DNA from: JANOAR01 sp031411235
Lineage (GTDB): Bacteria; Verrucomicrobiota; Verrucomicrobiia; Verrucomicrobiales; Verrucomicrobiaceae
Direction: 5' to 3'
NCBI GenBank assembly: GCA_031411235.1
Contig: JANOAR010000221.1
Coordinates: 1 to 28,054 of the forward strand
DNA length: 28,054 nucleotides
The position numbers and the translations under genes are program-made. Of this stretch, positions 7,479-15,866 are shown in pieces. The notes under the pieces were generated by a model that searched no databases, was not told the origin of the DNA, and saw only the letters and a program-made list of their open reading frames with translations. Position 1 is the first letter of the stretch; each line of letters starts with the position of its first letter.

Positions 7479-8714
7479 CTACTTCGTCAGCGTCATCACA
7501 CACTCCAGGTGCCGCGTCTGTGGGAAGAGATCGAACGGCTGCACGCGCCGCAGCGAGTAGCCTGCTGCGGTAAAGAGCAGCAAGTCGCGCATCTGCGTCG
7601 GTGGGTTGCACGAGACATACACAATCGCCTTCGGCCCAAAGGCAAAAAGCTGCTGCAAAAAGCCCTCGCCACAGCCCGCACGCGGGGGATCCACGATGAC
7701 CACCGTCTCGCCCGCAGGCAGCTCGATGCTGGCAAAAATCTGCTCTGCACTCGCGGCGATGAAGCTGCAATTGGTGAAGCCATTCAGCACCGCATTGTGC
7801 CGCGCCTTCACCACCGCCGACTCGCTCACCTCCACGCCGCTGATGTGCTCGAAGCGGCTCGCCGCGCACAGGCCGAACAGGCCACTGCCGCAGTACGCGT
7901 CGATCAAAAACCGTGCGCCCGAGGCCAGCGCCTCGCTCACCACATGCTCCACAAAGGCAGGCAGGATGAAGGGATTGTTCTGGAAAAAGTCGCCCGCTTG
8001 GAACTCAAACTTCACACCGCCCACTTCCTCCCGCGTGAGTTGGTGCGACTGCGTCAGCACCTCGCCCGCCGAGGCACGCAGCAGCAGCGTCGCGCCATGT
8101 TTGAATCGCGTTGGCTCGGCCCGCGCTGTCTCCCGCGCCTCGGCTAGCGCCGCGTTCAGCTCGGGCATGGCGATGGGGCACTGCGCCACATCCACGATCA
8201 CGCTGCGGTTCGCCGCCCGCAGGAAGCCAATCTCCATCACCTCGCCATTCTTCGGCTTGTGAAAGTGCGGCGTTATCTTGGAGCGATAGCCCATCTGCTG
8301 CGGTGAAGGCACCACGTCATCCACCGCGAACTCCAGCTTCGCCATGTGCAGCAGCAGCTCGCTGACTTGGCGTTTCTTCCAGCGCAGTTGCTCCGCGTAG
8401 TCCAGGTTTTGGTACTGGCAGCCCCCGCACTGACCGAACAAGGAACATTGCGCCTCGCGCCGATGCGGCGAGGCCTCCAGCACCTCCAGCAAGTCGGCCT
8501 CGCTGAAGTTTTTTGAGTTGCGATACACCCGGCATTTCACCCGCTCGCCCGGCAGCGTGAAAGGCACAAACACCACCCAACTCCCTTGCCCCTCCTCCGT
8601 GGTGATGGGATACCGCCCCAGCCCCGAGCCTTCGTTCGTGAGCGTGTCGATGGTGAGTTCGATCTCTTGATGATACTCGAAGGGGATGGCTTTGAATTTA
8701 CGGGGTGGACGCAT
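7479..8714 (-). CDS. TrmA/RlmC/RlmD-family RNA uracil-C5 methyltransferase
   Basis: This 411-aa cytosolic enzyme is predicted to transfer methyl from SAM to C5 of a uridine in rRNA or tRNA. An N-terminal TRAM-like beta domain (residues ~15-80) is followed by the 4Fe-4S cysteines C90, C96 and C99 (CSLFGQCGGCQ) and C179 (VAQCP). The SAM site is IDAYCGSGLFG (271-281), the VDPPRAG loop is at 341-347, the nucleophile is C369 in VSCNPPT, and E404 (RHLEC) fits the general base. All family hallmarks are intact. I chose ATG 8714 because upstream codons overlap tlyA and carry no family sequence. The exact target (RlmC, RlmD or TrmA type) cannot be told from sequence alone. It lies 88 bp downstream of tlyA on the same strand and converges with the 1324-aa gene across 42 bp. 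Confidence 0.92.
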   Translation of the reverse strand: MRPPRKFKAIPFEYHQEIELTIDTLTNEGSGLGRYPITTEEGQGSWVVFVPFTLPGERVKCRVYRNSKNFSEADLLEVLEASPHRREAQCSLFGQCGGCQYQNLDYAEQLRWKKRQVSELLLHMAKLEFAVDDVVPSPQQMGYRSKITPHFHKPKNGEVMEIGFLRAANRSVIVDVAQCPIAMPELNAALAEARETARAEPTRFKHGATLLLRASAGEVLTQSHQLTREEVGGVKFEFQAGDFFQNNPFILPAFVEHVVSEALASGARFLIDAYCGSGLFGLCAASRFEHISGVEVSESAVVKARHNAVLNGFTNCSFIAASAEQIFASIELPAGETVVIVDPPRAGCGEGFLQQLFAFGPKAIVYVSCNPPTQMRDLLLFTAAGYSLRRVQPFDLFPQTRHLECVMTLTK

Positions 8715-8802
8715 GACCACCTGCCATCCACGCGTCTCGCGCTGAGCGCAAACTTGAAGTCGAAGAACCCATCGCGACAGTGCGCAATTCGCAGCAGTGG
8801 CG

Positions 8803-9543
8803 CTAGTCCGCCAGCACTTTGAACCAAGCGAGGAATTCACGATTGCCATCGGTGCCTTGGATGGGGGAGTCCACGAGGCCTTGCCAAACCAGTTGCGGCT
8901 GGCTGAGGATGAAGGCCTGGATTTTATCGCAGGCTTTGGTGTGCAACTTCGGCTCGCGGACGATGCCGCCTTTGCCAACTTCCTCGCGCGACAACTCGAA
9001 TTGCGGTTTCACCAGGACGATGGCGTCGGCTCCAGGCTTCAGCACGGTGAGGGCTGCGGGCAGCACCAGGGTGAGCGAGATGAAGGACACATCGGCGACG
9101 AGCACGTCGATGGGCTCGCCTACGTCCTCGGCTTTGAGGTAGCGCACGTTGTAGTTCTCGCGGCTGCGTACGCGGGGGTCGCTGCGGAGTTTCCACACGA
9201 GTTGATTGGTGCCGACGTCGAAGGCATGGACGCGCTCGGCCCCGCGCTGCAAGAGGCAGTCAGTGAAGCCACCGGTGGAGGAGCCGACGTCGATGCAAAT
9301 GCGCCCCTGCACGTCGATGCCGAAGTGCTCCAGTGCTCCTTCAAGCTTCAATCCACCGCGCCCGACAAAGCGTGGCGGCTGGCGCACGGTGATCTCGGCC
9401 TCGGTGGAAACCAGCGTCCCTGGCTTGGTCGAGGGCTGGCCATCCACGCTGACTTCACCCGCGATGATGAGCCGCTTCGCCTGCTCTCGCGAGGGCGAGA
9501 GGGCTCGCTGGACGACGAGAAGGTCGAGGCGTTCGCGTGGCAT
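8803..9543 (-). CDS. tlyA: TlyA-family rRNA (cytidine-2'-O)-methyltransferase
   Basis: The 246-aa protein has an S4 RNA-binding domain at residues ~2-57 (RLDLLVVQRAL...AKRLIIAGEVSVDG) followed by an FtsJ/RrmJ-type SAM methyltransferase domain. The family signature VGRGGLKLEGAL is at 60-71, the SAM loop DVGSSTGGFTD is at 85-95, and the expected K-D-K-E residues appear as K66, D151 (DVSFIS), K179 (LVKPQFE) and E236 (GNREFL). TlyA homologues 2'-O-methylate cytidines of 16S and/or 23S rRNA; some were historically called hemolysins. ATG 9543 was preferred over the TTG at 9576 because family members begin close to the S4 domain. No Shine-Dalgarno sequence is visible. It sits between two same-strand genes with 87-88 bp gaps. 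Confidence 0.93.
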   Translation of the reverse strand: MPRERLDLLVVQRALSPSREQAKRLIIAGEVSVDGQPSTKPGTLVSTEAEITVRQPPRFVGRGGLKLEGALEHFGIDVQGRICIDVGSSTGGFTDCLLQRGAERVHAFDVGTNQLVWKLRSDPRVRSRENYNVRYLKAEDVGEPIDVLVADVSFISLTLVLPAALTVLKPGADAIVLVKPQFELSREEVGKGGIVREPKLHTKACDKIQAFILSQPQLVWQGLVDSPIQGTDGNREFLAWFKVLAD

Positions 9544-9630
9544 GACGAGGCTGAATGACGAATGGCCATCGCTCAAGAGAGGGCGATGGAGTTTGATCGC
9601 GGTCTTTTGATGGATTCTAAGCCGCCCGTT

Positions 9631-10404
9631 TTACCGTGATTGCACGACTTGGATCACATCATCGCCCTGCTGCACATCTACGCCCGAGGGCACGGATTTG
9701 GGATCCAGATCAGCGATGGATTCGCCCTCCTCGACTTCAGTGATTTGGATGCGCCCGACCACGCCAGCTTCGCGCCGTAGGTCGAATTTCATGCCCACCG
9801 TGACTTGCTTGGACTTGCCTGCATTGAGCGTGACGAAGCCATGCTCCTTCACCACGGCGGTCACTTTGCCCAGCGCGGGTGCGCCCTTCACAAGGCGCTG
9901 CGTGGGTGTCAGCGACACGGGGGCTGGTGCGGCTGGTAGCGTGGGTGCGCTGCCGGCTAGGCCCGAGGTCGGGGGCTCTGGGGTCATGGGGATTGTCGTT
10001 GGCGCACCGGCCATGCCGAAGCCCGACGCCACGGTTTTAGAGGCGCTGGTAAGGCTGGCGATGGGCGTCAGCGGAACGGCGGGCGTGGCTGGAACGGCAG
10101 GCGTAAAAGGAACGGCAGGCGACAAGGTGGTGGCCTGGCGAGGGGCACTCAGCGTGGGCACCAGCGAGGCATCGGCCACTGCGGCAGCAGCGGGCTGCGC
10201 CGTCAGCGGTGGAGGCACGGAGCCTGCGGGCATCTGGATCGGCTGCATGGCCTGCTGCGCTTGTTGTGCCTGGGCTAGGCGGTCGAGCCTAGCGTTGGTG
10301 GCAGCGTAGGCTCGGGCCGATTCCCCTTGGCCATTCCAGGCGAGGTAGGCGGTGACGGCAACGAGCGTGAGCGTGAGCGCCTGGGCAAAATGAGTGAGTT
10401 TCAT
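9631..10404 (-). CDS. Membrane-anchored protein with Pro/Thr-rich linker and C-terminal beta domain
   Basis: The 257-aa product starts at ATG 10404 with a short hydrophobic segment (residues ~6-24, FAQALTLTLVAVTAYLAW) that is probably a signal anchor. A Gln/Ala-rich helix (~40-60) follows, then a long Pro/Thr/Ala/Ser-rich linker with three six-residue repeats PAVPxT. The last ~85 residues (from GKVTAVVKEHGFV) form a compact beta-type domain with the pattern VTLNAG..KQVTVGMKFDLRRE..VVGRIQITEVEEGESIADL. It resembles the C-terminal FlgT-like or SH3-like domains that many verrucomicrobial envelope proteins carry. The role is unknown; a periplasmic reader or wall-binding function is inference. The upstream 108 codons of the open frame overlap sufE on the other strand and were rejected. 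Confidence 0.8.
   Translation of the reverse strand: MKLTHFAQALTLTLVAVTAYLAWNGQGESARAYAATNARLDRLAQAQQAQQAMQPIQMPAGSVPPPLTAQPAAAAVADASLVPTLSAPRQATTLSPAVPFTPAVPATPAVPLTPIASLTSASKTVASGFGMAGAPTTIPMTPEPPTSGLAGSAPTLPAAPAPVSLTPTQRLVKGAPALGKVTAVVKEHGFVTLNAGKSKQVTVGMKFDLRREAGVVGRIQITEVEEGESIADLDPKSVPSGVDVQQGDDVIQVVQSR
10073..10126 (-). repeat. Three tandem 18-bp units in the linker coding region
   Basis: Units at 10073-10090, 10091-10108 and 10109-10126 each begin GGAACGGC(G/A)GGCG on the plus strand. On the coding minus strand they give PAVPLT, PAVPAT and PAVPFT. Such in-frame 18-bp tandems can change copy number by slippage and so alter linker length. Confidence 0.8.
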
Positions 10405-10455
10405 GGGCGCGGATTCTAGCGTGCAGTTTTCAAAATAGCATCTTCTTATCTTACG

Positions 10456-10881
10456 ATGTCCAAATTCCCCCTGCCTCTCGCTGAAAAACAAGCCGCGCTC
10501 ATCGCCGATCTCCGACTCATCGCCGACCCACAAGAGCGGCTGATGGTGATCATCGACATGGTGGCTCGCCTGCCAGGGCTGACTGAGGTGGAGCGTGTGG
10601 AGGCCAATCTGGTGCGCGGCTGCATGTCCCGCGTATGGCTGGTGGCGGAGCACCAGGGCGAGCGCTGTCGATTCCGATGCGAAGCCGATGCGCCGATGGT
10701 GCAGGGCCTCGTCGGGTTGCTTTGCCATTTGTATGATGAAGCTCTGCCCGCCGAGGTCGCCAGTGTGGAGCCTGTGTTGTGGGAGGCTCTGGGACTCACT
10801 CGCACGCTCTCGCCGACTCGATTGAATGGCCTCGCTGCGGTGCGCGCGACGATGCGAGCCTGGGCCTTGCGCCTGGGCTAG
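10456..10881 (+). CDS. sufE: SufE-family Fe-S assembly sulfur acceptor
   Basis: The 141-aa protein has the SufE/CsdE fold signature. It opens with a helical N-terminus, then DPQERLMVIIDMVARLPGL, and the sulfur-accepting cysteine C56 lies in NLVRGCMSRVWL, matching the family V.GC.S.VW motif. SufE takes persulfide from the cysteine desulfurase SufS and stimulates it during iron-sulfur cluster assembly. No sufS or sufBCD is visible in the window, so it is a stand-alone copy. It is divergent from the anchored protein gene, sharing a 51-bp spacer, and the methyltransferase gene begins 26 bp after its stop, suggesting co-transcription. The length is typical for the family. GltB and GltD here, and the uracil methyltransferase, are potential Fe-S clients, but that link is only thematic. 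Confidence 0.92.
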   Translation: MSKFPLPLAEKQAALIADLRLIADPQERLMVIIDMVARLPGLTEVERVEANLVRGCMSRVWLVAEHQGERCRFRCEADAPMVQGLVGLLCHLYDEALPAEVASVEPVLWEALGLTRTLSPTRLNGLAAVRATMRAWALRLG

Positions 10882-10907
10882 TCTTGCGCTCTTCTCGCCG
10901 CTTCTTT

Positions 10908-11489
10908 ATGACCTCTGCCACAGACATTACCGAAGATATGGTGCAGCTCGAAGCCCTGCTGCGTGGCCACGTTGCGCCGCATCTGCGGGCCAAAGCCGAT
11001 GCCCGTATCCTCGACCTCGCCTGCGGTCGCTGCGACGAGGCCGAGACGCTGACCAGGGTAGTAAAGGAGGAGATGAAGGCCGATGCCGTGCAGCTCGTGG
11101 GAGCCGACATCCGCATTCGCGAAATCCGCCAAGCTCGCGAACGCTACGCGAATATGGATGCCGAGTTTCTCATCGAGGATGCCTCCAATCTCTCGCACCA
11201 TCAGCAGCTTGGGCAGGACTTCGACATGGTCTTCCTGCGCCACCAAAACTACTGGAACGGCCCCGAGCTATGGAAGGGCATCTTTGACCAAGGGCTGGAA
11301 AAACTCAGCGACGATGGGTTGCTGGTGATCACGAGTTACTTCGACAAGGAGCACCAACTCGCTCTGGAAGCGCTGCAAAAGTTGGGTGCCGAGGTGGTGC
11401 TATCGAAGCGCAATGCCGTCTCGCGAGCACTGCCGAGCCAAGGCAAGTCCGTGGATCGCTGGCTGGCCGTGCTGAAGAAGCCGAGGTAA
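10908..11489 (+). CDS. Class I SAM-dependent methyltransferase
   Basis: The 193-aa protein has motif I as ILDLACGRCDE at residues 34-44, an acidic strand-2 end (VGADIRIREI) and a motif IV-like FDMVFLRHQNYW, followed by LSDDGLLVITSYF as the post-motif strand. This is a compact seven-strand methyltransferase without an added domain. The substrate is not predictable. ATG 10908 was chosen since it lies 26 bp after sufE and starts just before the domain; the longer frame overlaps sufE. It may be co-transcribed with sufE. The hairpin at 11494-11520 lies right behind its stop. Confidence 0.85.
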   Translation: MTSATDITEDMVQLEALLRGHVAPHLRAKADARILDLACGRCDEAETLTRVVKEEMKADAVQLVGADIRIREIRQARERYANMDAEFLIEDASNLSHHQQLGQDFDMVFLRHQNYWNGPELWKGIFDQGLEKLSDDGLLVITSYFDKEHQLALEALQKLGAEVVLSKRNAVSRALPSQGKSVDRWLAVLKKPR

Positions 11490-11493
11490 GACC

Positions 11494-11520
11494 GTGTTGC
11501 TCGCTTTACGCTCGCAACAC
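11494..11520 (+). terminator. Hairpin after the methyltransferase gene, weak terminator candidate
   Basis: GTGTTGC (11494-11500) pairs perfectly with GCAACAC (11514-11520) around a 13-nt loop. It begins five bases after the upstream stop codon. There is no T-tract, so it may be only a weak terminator or an mRNA-stabilising hairpin ahead of the CehA-type gene. Confidence 0.35.
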
Positions 11521-11557
11521 TCACCTGCAACGATTCGTTGAGTCTGCCCTACCGACC

Positions 11558-14083
11558 ATGAATCATCTGCCCAACCTCGCTCTCGCACTCTGTCTTTTTT
11601 CGACGCCACTCCTAGCCGCCGAGGTCTTTGAAGTCGGCCCTGGGCGTGAAACCGAACTGCCACGAGGCAAAGAGGCGGATGGCATTCGCGGCGATTTCGT
11701 GCTGCGCAGCGACAAGGTGGAGGCGGTGGTTTCGGCCAATGCTCCACTGCGTAGAGCCAACATGAGCACCTTCTATGGCGACGATGGCGTGACGCCGGGC
11801 TGCCTCTTTGACCTCACCATCAAAGGCAGCAACAACGACCAACTCATCTGCTACGGCCCCGCTGGGCATGGGCAAGTGAGCTACGTGCGCATTGTCGAGG
11901 GCCAATCCGCCATCGAGAGCGTGACGACCGCTGCCAAGAACAAAGGCATCTACAAGCGCAACGAGTACCGCGTAGCCGATGGCGACCAAGGCGTATGGAT
12001 CACCACGACACTACGCAACGAAAAGGACACGCCTGATAAAGTATCGCTGAAGGATGACTTCACTCGCTTCAACGAGACGGGCAGCGCTGACACCATCAAG
12101 TGGTACGACGCCGTCGATCCCGCCGACAAAGGGGGCTATGCGCTCGTGGTGCTGAAGGTCACAGGCATGGAGAAGATGGCCGATGATGTGGAGCTGGCCC
12201 CAGGCAAAGAAGTCGTCATCGAGCGCTTCCTCGCTGTGGGCACCTCAGCCCTGCAAGCCTGGGGCATCGCTGCCTCGAAACGCGAGGAGACCAAGACCAT
12301 CACGGGCTCCATCGTCGATGAAAACGGCAAGCCCGTGACCTCTGCCAAGCTCATCGTAAAGATCGGCAATAGCAAAGTCACCGCCTACCCCGATGCCGAG
12401 GGAAAAATCGCCCTGCAACTCCCTGGCAAAAAGCGCGAAGCCACGGCCATGGACATGGGGCGACCCGATGCGCCCGTGGCATTTGAAAACGATACCTTCA
12501 AGGTGACGATGGCTGCCGCGAGTCGCATCCGTTTCGACATCAAAGACGACCAAGGTCGCAGTGCGCCCTGCAAGGTGATGTTCACCGGCGGCCCAGGCTC
12601 GCCCGACCCCGACCTCGGCCCAGTGATGCGTGCGCATGGCTGCAAAAACCAGTACCACAGCGAGCGCGGCGACTTCACCGTTCAGGTGCCGAAAGGCAAC
12701 TACAACGTCACCGTGGTGCGTGGCAGTGAGTACGATAGCCTCGTGCAAGACATCGAGCTGGCACAGGGCGCGGAGTATGTCTTCACCGGTATCTTGAAGC
12801 GCAGCGTCGATACGCGTGGCTGGATTAGCAGCGACTTCCACAACCACAGCACGCAGAGCGGCGACAACATCTGTGGCACCGATGATCGCTTGATCAACAT
12901 CGCTGCCGAGCACCTCGAATTTTGCCCCACCACCGAGCACAACCGCATCTACGACTGGCTACCGCATATCGAAAAACTCGGGCTCACAGACTATGTGAAA
13001 ACCGTCTCCGGCATCGAACTCACGGGCCGTCGTCAGCACATCAATGCCTTTCCCTTTACGCCCGAATTTTATACGCAAGATAACGGTGCCCCCGTGTGGG
13101 ACGACGATCCTCGCATCACCGCACTCAGCCTGCGCAGACACCAGGGCGAGAACCCTTTGCGCTGGATACAGTTCAACCATCCCGACCTCGCCAATGACTT
13201 CGTGGACCGCAATGACGATGGCTTGGCCGATGGTGGCTTCGTCGGTGTGGGTGGTATGATCGACGGTATCGAAACCCAAAACGGTACCACCACCGACATC
13301 CTCGAAGGCGCACCCTACCGCGTCAGCCGCAAGCCCGGAGCCCTCGCGGCCAAGGCCACCCAGCTCCGCGAGTTCCTCTGGTTGCAGCTCCTAAACCAAG
13401 GTCACAGGCTCGTCGCTGTCGGTGTCGCCGATGCCCATGCCGTCTATGGCAACGGCGTCAGCGGTTGGCACATCTACCTGCCCAGCAGCACCGATGAGCC
13501 TGCAAAAATCGACTGGGCCGAGCTAAGCCCCCGCGCTAAAGCGGGCAACATCCTCGTGACCAACGGCCCGTTCATGACCGTCACCACCCCCAGTGGTAAA
13601 GGCCCCGGCGACGATGAACGCAGTTCTGGCGGCACCACCTTAAAAGTGAAGGTGCAATGCGCCAACTGGCTCGACATCAGCCGCGTGCAAGTGCTCGTGA
13701 ATAGCCGCCCGGAACCCACGCTCAACTTCACCCGCAAGACTCACCCGCAGATGTTCAAGGACGGTGCTGTGAAGTTCGATGAAAGCATCGTGGTGAAACT
13801 GCAAAGTGATGCCCATCTCATCGTTGTGGCGCTCGGCGAAGAAACCTTCCTCACAGGCGGCTACGGCACCAGCGACTGGGGCAGGATGCATCCCTGCGCC
13901 TACAACAACCCCATCTACGTCGATACCGATGGCAGCGGTTTCAAAGCCAATAACGATACTCTAGGCTTTGACTTGCCAACCATGGGCGTGAGCGCCGATG
14001 CCGCCCGTGCGCTGCTGATCAAAGCTGGGAAAATGGAGCCTTTGCCCGTGCTGCCACCGCTCGATCAACCAACGGTGAAGTAG
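11558..14083 (+). CDS. Secreted CehA/McbA-family PHP metallohydrolase
   Basis: The 841-aa protein starts with a Sec signal (MNHLPNLALALCLFSTPLLAA). The first ~240 residues form a beta-rich domain (galactose-mutarotase-like by feel). Residues ~245-420 contain two carboxypeptidase-regulatory-like stretches (GSIVDENGKPVTSAKLIVKI; IRFDIKDDQGRSAPCKVMF). The PHP-type metal site begins at D426-F-H428-N-H430-S, with E460-H461 (TTEHNR), FNHPD near residue 540 and D625-A-H627 (VADAHAVYG). These match CehA/McbA metallohydrolases, a family named after carbaryl hydrolase. The true substrate is unknown; many PVC homologues are predicted exported phosphoesterases or esterases. It follows the methyltransferase by 68 bp and ends at a strong hairpin. 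No SD is seen. Confidence 0.88.
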   Translation: MNHLPNLALALCLFSTPLLAAEVFEVGPGRETELPRGKEADGIRGDFVLRSDKVEAVVSANAPLRRANMSTFYGDDGVTPGCLFDLTIKGSNNDQLICYGPAGHGQVSYVRIVEGQSAIESVTTAAKNKGIYKRNEYRVADGDQGVWITTTLRNEKDTPDKVSLKDDFTRFNETGSADTIKWYDAVDPADKGGYALVVLKVTGMEKMADDVELAPGKEVVIERFLAVGTSALQAWGIAASKREETKTITGSIVDENGKPVTSAKLIVKIGNSKVTAYPDAEGKIALQLPGKKREATAMDMGRPDAPVAFENDTFKVTMAAASRIRFDIKDDQGRSAPCKVMFTGGPGSPDPDLGPVMRAHGCKNQYHSERGDFTVQVPKGNYNVTVVRGSEYDSLVQDIELAQGAEYVFTGILKRSVDTRGWISSDFHNHSTQSGDNICGTDDRLINIAAEHLEFCPTTEHNRIYDWLPHIEKLGLTDYVKTVSGIELTGRRQHINAFPFTPEFYTQDNGAPVWDDDPRITALSLRRHQGENPLRWIQFNHPDLANDFVDRNDDGLADGGFVGVGGMIDGIETQNGTTTDILEGAPYRVSRKPGALAAKATQLREFLWLQLLNQGHRLVAVGVADAHAVYGNGVSGWHIYLPSSTDEPAKIDWAELSPRAKAGNILVTNGPFMTVTTPSGKGPGDDERSSGGTTLKVKVQCANWLDISRVQVLVNSRPEPTLNFTRKTHPQMFKDGAVKFDESIVVKLQSDAHLIVVALGEETFLTGGYGTSDWGRMHPCAYNNPIYVDTDGSGFKANNDTLGFDLPTMGVSADAARALLIKAGKMEPLPVLPPLDQPTVK

Positions 14084-14094
14084 CGCGTGGCTAT

Positions 14095-14124
14095 GGGCTT
14101 TTACCATCGCCATGGTGAAAGCCC
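14095..14124. terminator. Strong hairpin between convergent genes, bidirectional terminator
   Basis: GGGCTTTTACCAT (14095-14107) pairs with ATGGTGAAAGCCC (14112-14124) over 13 positions, with one G-T wobble and a CGCC tetraloop. It lies centrally in the 57-bp gap between the stops of the CehA-type gene and the cytochrome gene. It lacks a pure T-run, but its position and stability fit a shared terminator. Confidence 0.75.
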
Positions 14125-14140
14125 CGATTTCAAATAAGCA

Positions 14141-15847
14141 TCACTCGCTGCGAATCATGCCTTCGGGCAGTGGATGTTTCTCCATCTCACTCAGATAAAG
14201 CCACAGGCTGTCGATGTCTTCATTGGCGGTGCGGCGGGTTTTGAAAACGGGTGGCATGAGTGAGCTTGGCTGCACGGTTGCTGGGTCGAGGAGCAGGGCT
14301 TTGAAGTAACTGGGCTGGAGCCGCTCGATGCTGTGGTTGAGAGACATCGCGGGCAGGTCGAGGGCGGCATGGCTTTGCAGGCCATGACACTGCACGCAGC
14401 CGAGTCCGCTGGTGCCCATGAGCTGGCGTCCGCGCTCGGCACTGGGCTTCTGCGTCGCGTCACTGGCGATGATTGCAGGTGCTGCCGTGGGTTTGTCCGC
14501 GAGCGCCAATAGCTCGGGCAGCATCGCCGTGTTGGCTTTGCCAAAGGCGGGCATCCGGGCGGAGAGATACGTACGGGCTTGAGTCCGAGTCTCGCCGTAG
14601 AGCGTGCGTTGCAACCACTGGGGTGTGAGTTTCCAGCCAGCGTGGTCGAGGTTCGGCGGGTAGCGCCCGAGGTCACCGAGACGCTCGGCCCCAGAATCGG
14701 CGGTCATGAAGAAGACGGCGCGAGGATCCTCGGGGCCGCCTTTGCCATCGCGATCATGGCAGGCGTAGCAGTTCAGGCGCAGCATCTGCCAGTCGATTTT
14801 TTCGGCGGCGCTCATCGCTGCGGGCGCTTGGTTTTGCAGGTGGCTTAAGGCAAGGCGCAGGGTGCGCAGTTGCAGTGGGTTGAAGCCGTAGCGCGGTGTG
14901 CCCGGTGCGATGTTGTCGGCGAGGCAGCTTGCGGGGCTCAGGGCGCGAAGGTCGGCCATGGGCGCAGCGGCGCGGAGGGGCAAAGGCTCGCCCGTGCTGT
15001 GGCAGGCGGTGCAGCGCTGTTCGCTGAAGAGTTGCCTGCCCAGCGTAGCCGTCTGTGGGGCGATGTGTAAGGCCGCGCGTTCGATGGCTTTTTCTACCGT
15101 GCGGCCCACATGGAGATAGGCGGCGATGTCGGCAGCTTCGATCTCGCTGAGGTGCATGGAGGGCATACGGCCCGCAGGTCGGTAGGCGAGTGGATCGAAG
15201 AGAAAGCGACCGAGGGCATCGAGCGTGTAGGCATCGGCGAGGGCAATGGGGTTACTGGCGTTGCCGGGTATTTCGGGCTGCATTTCAGCGGCCAACAGTG
15301 GAGGCCGGTAGTCCGTCGCAGGCTGGTGGCAGGCGACACAGCCGACGCTGTGGTAGAGCTTTTTCCCGCGCTCGGCATTGCCCACGGGCATGGGTTTCAC
15401 AGGCTGCTGAAGGGTGAGCAAGTACTGCGTGATGGCTTCGACTTTCTCGGGTGTCGCTTCATCATCCGCGCTGAATAACCCCGGCATCAGAGTACCCAGG
15501 CGGCGATGCTGCGGGCTGCGCACCATGAGCCACAGCGTGTCGGCATCGAGCCGTGAGCCGACGCCACGGAGGTCTGGCCCTGGGGGCGGTGCCAGGGTGG
15601 CCTGCCAGGCGGCAGGGGCTGCATGGCAGGCGGTGCAGTTGGCCTCGGCCATGAGCAGCAGCCCGCCTTTAACAAGGGCCTCATCGGGATCTTCAGCGAT
15701 GTGGAACTGATCGAAAGTGAAGACGTAGGGATGATTGATGGGCTCCGCCTGGAGAGGGTGCGCGGTGGCTTTTGAGACGATGAGACTACCAGACAGGAAG
15801 ACCATCAGACAGGGAGAAAATGAGACAATGAGACGATAAAAAATCAT
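14141..15847 (-). CDS. Exported pentahaem cytochrome c
   Basis: The 568-aa protein has an N-terminal hydrophobic export or anchor segment (residues ~4-26) and five CxxCH haem-attachment sites: C71-H75, C170-H174, C279-H283, C360-H364 and C484-H488. Candidate axial Met ligands occur as MPG (121), MPS (229-231), MPAF (432) and MPPV (531), typical of class I mono-haem modules repeated in tandem. It is therefore a multi-domain periplasmic electron carrier, perhaps part of an alternative oxidase, dehydrogenase or terminal reductase chain. Its partner is unknown. The gene lies 19 bp after holA and probably shares its transcript, which is an unusual pairing. The start ATG 15847 is the only sensible start before the hydrophobic segment. 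Confidence 0.9.
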   Translation of the reverse strand: MIFYRLIVSFSPCLMVFLSGSLIVSKATAHPLQAEPINHPYVFTFDQFHIAEDPDEALVKGGLLLMAEANCTACHAAPAAWQATLAPPPGPDLRGVGSRLDADTLWLMVRSPQHRRLGTLMPGLFSADDEATPEKVEAITQYLLTLQQPVKPMPVGNAERGKKLYHSVGCVACHQPATDYRPPLLAAEMQPEIPGNASNPIALADAYTLDALGRFLFDPLAYRPAGRMPSMHLSEIEAADIAAYLHVGRTVEKAIERAALHIAPQTATLGRQLFSEQRCTACHSTGEPLPLRAAAPMADLRALSPASCLADNIAPGTPRYGFNPLQLRTLRLALSHLQNQAPAAMSAAEKIDWQMLRLNCYACHDRDGKGGPEDPRAVFFMTADSGAERLGDLGRYPPNLDHAGWKLTPQWLQRTLYGETRTQARTYLSARMPAFGKANTAMLPELLALADKPTAAPAIIASDATQKPSAERGRQLMGTSGLGCVQCHGLQSHAALDLPAMSLNHSIERLQPSYFKALLLDPATVQPSSLMPPVFKTRRTANEDIDSLWLYLSEMEKHPLPEGMIRSE

Positions 15848-15866
15848 GGTCAGATTGCCTCTTATC

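Noticed and set aside
8715..8978. N-terminal extension of the uracil methyltransferase
   Set aside because: It overlaps tlyA and has no similarity to the TRAM domain.
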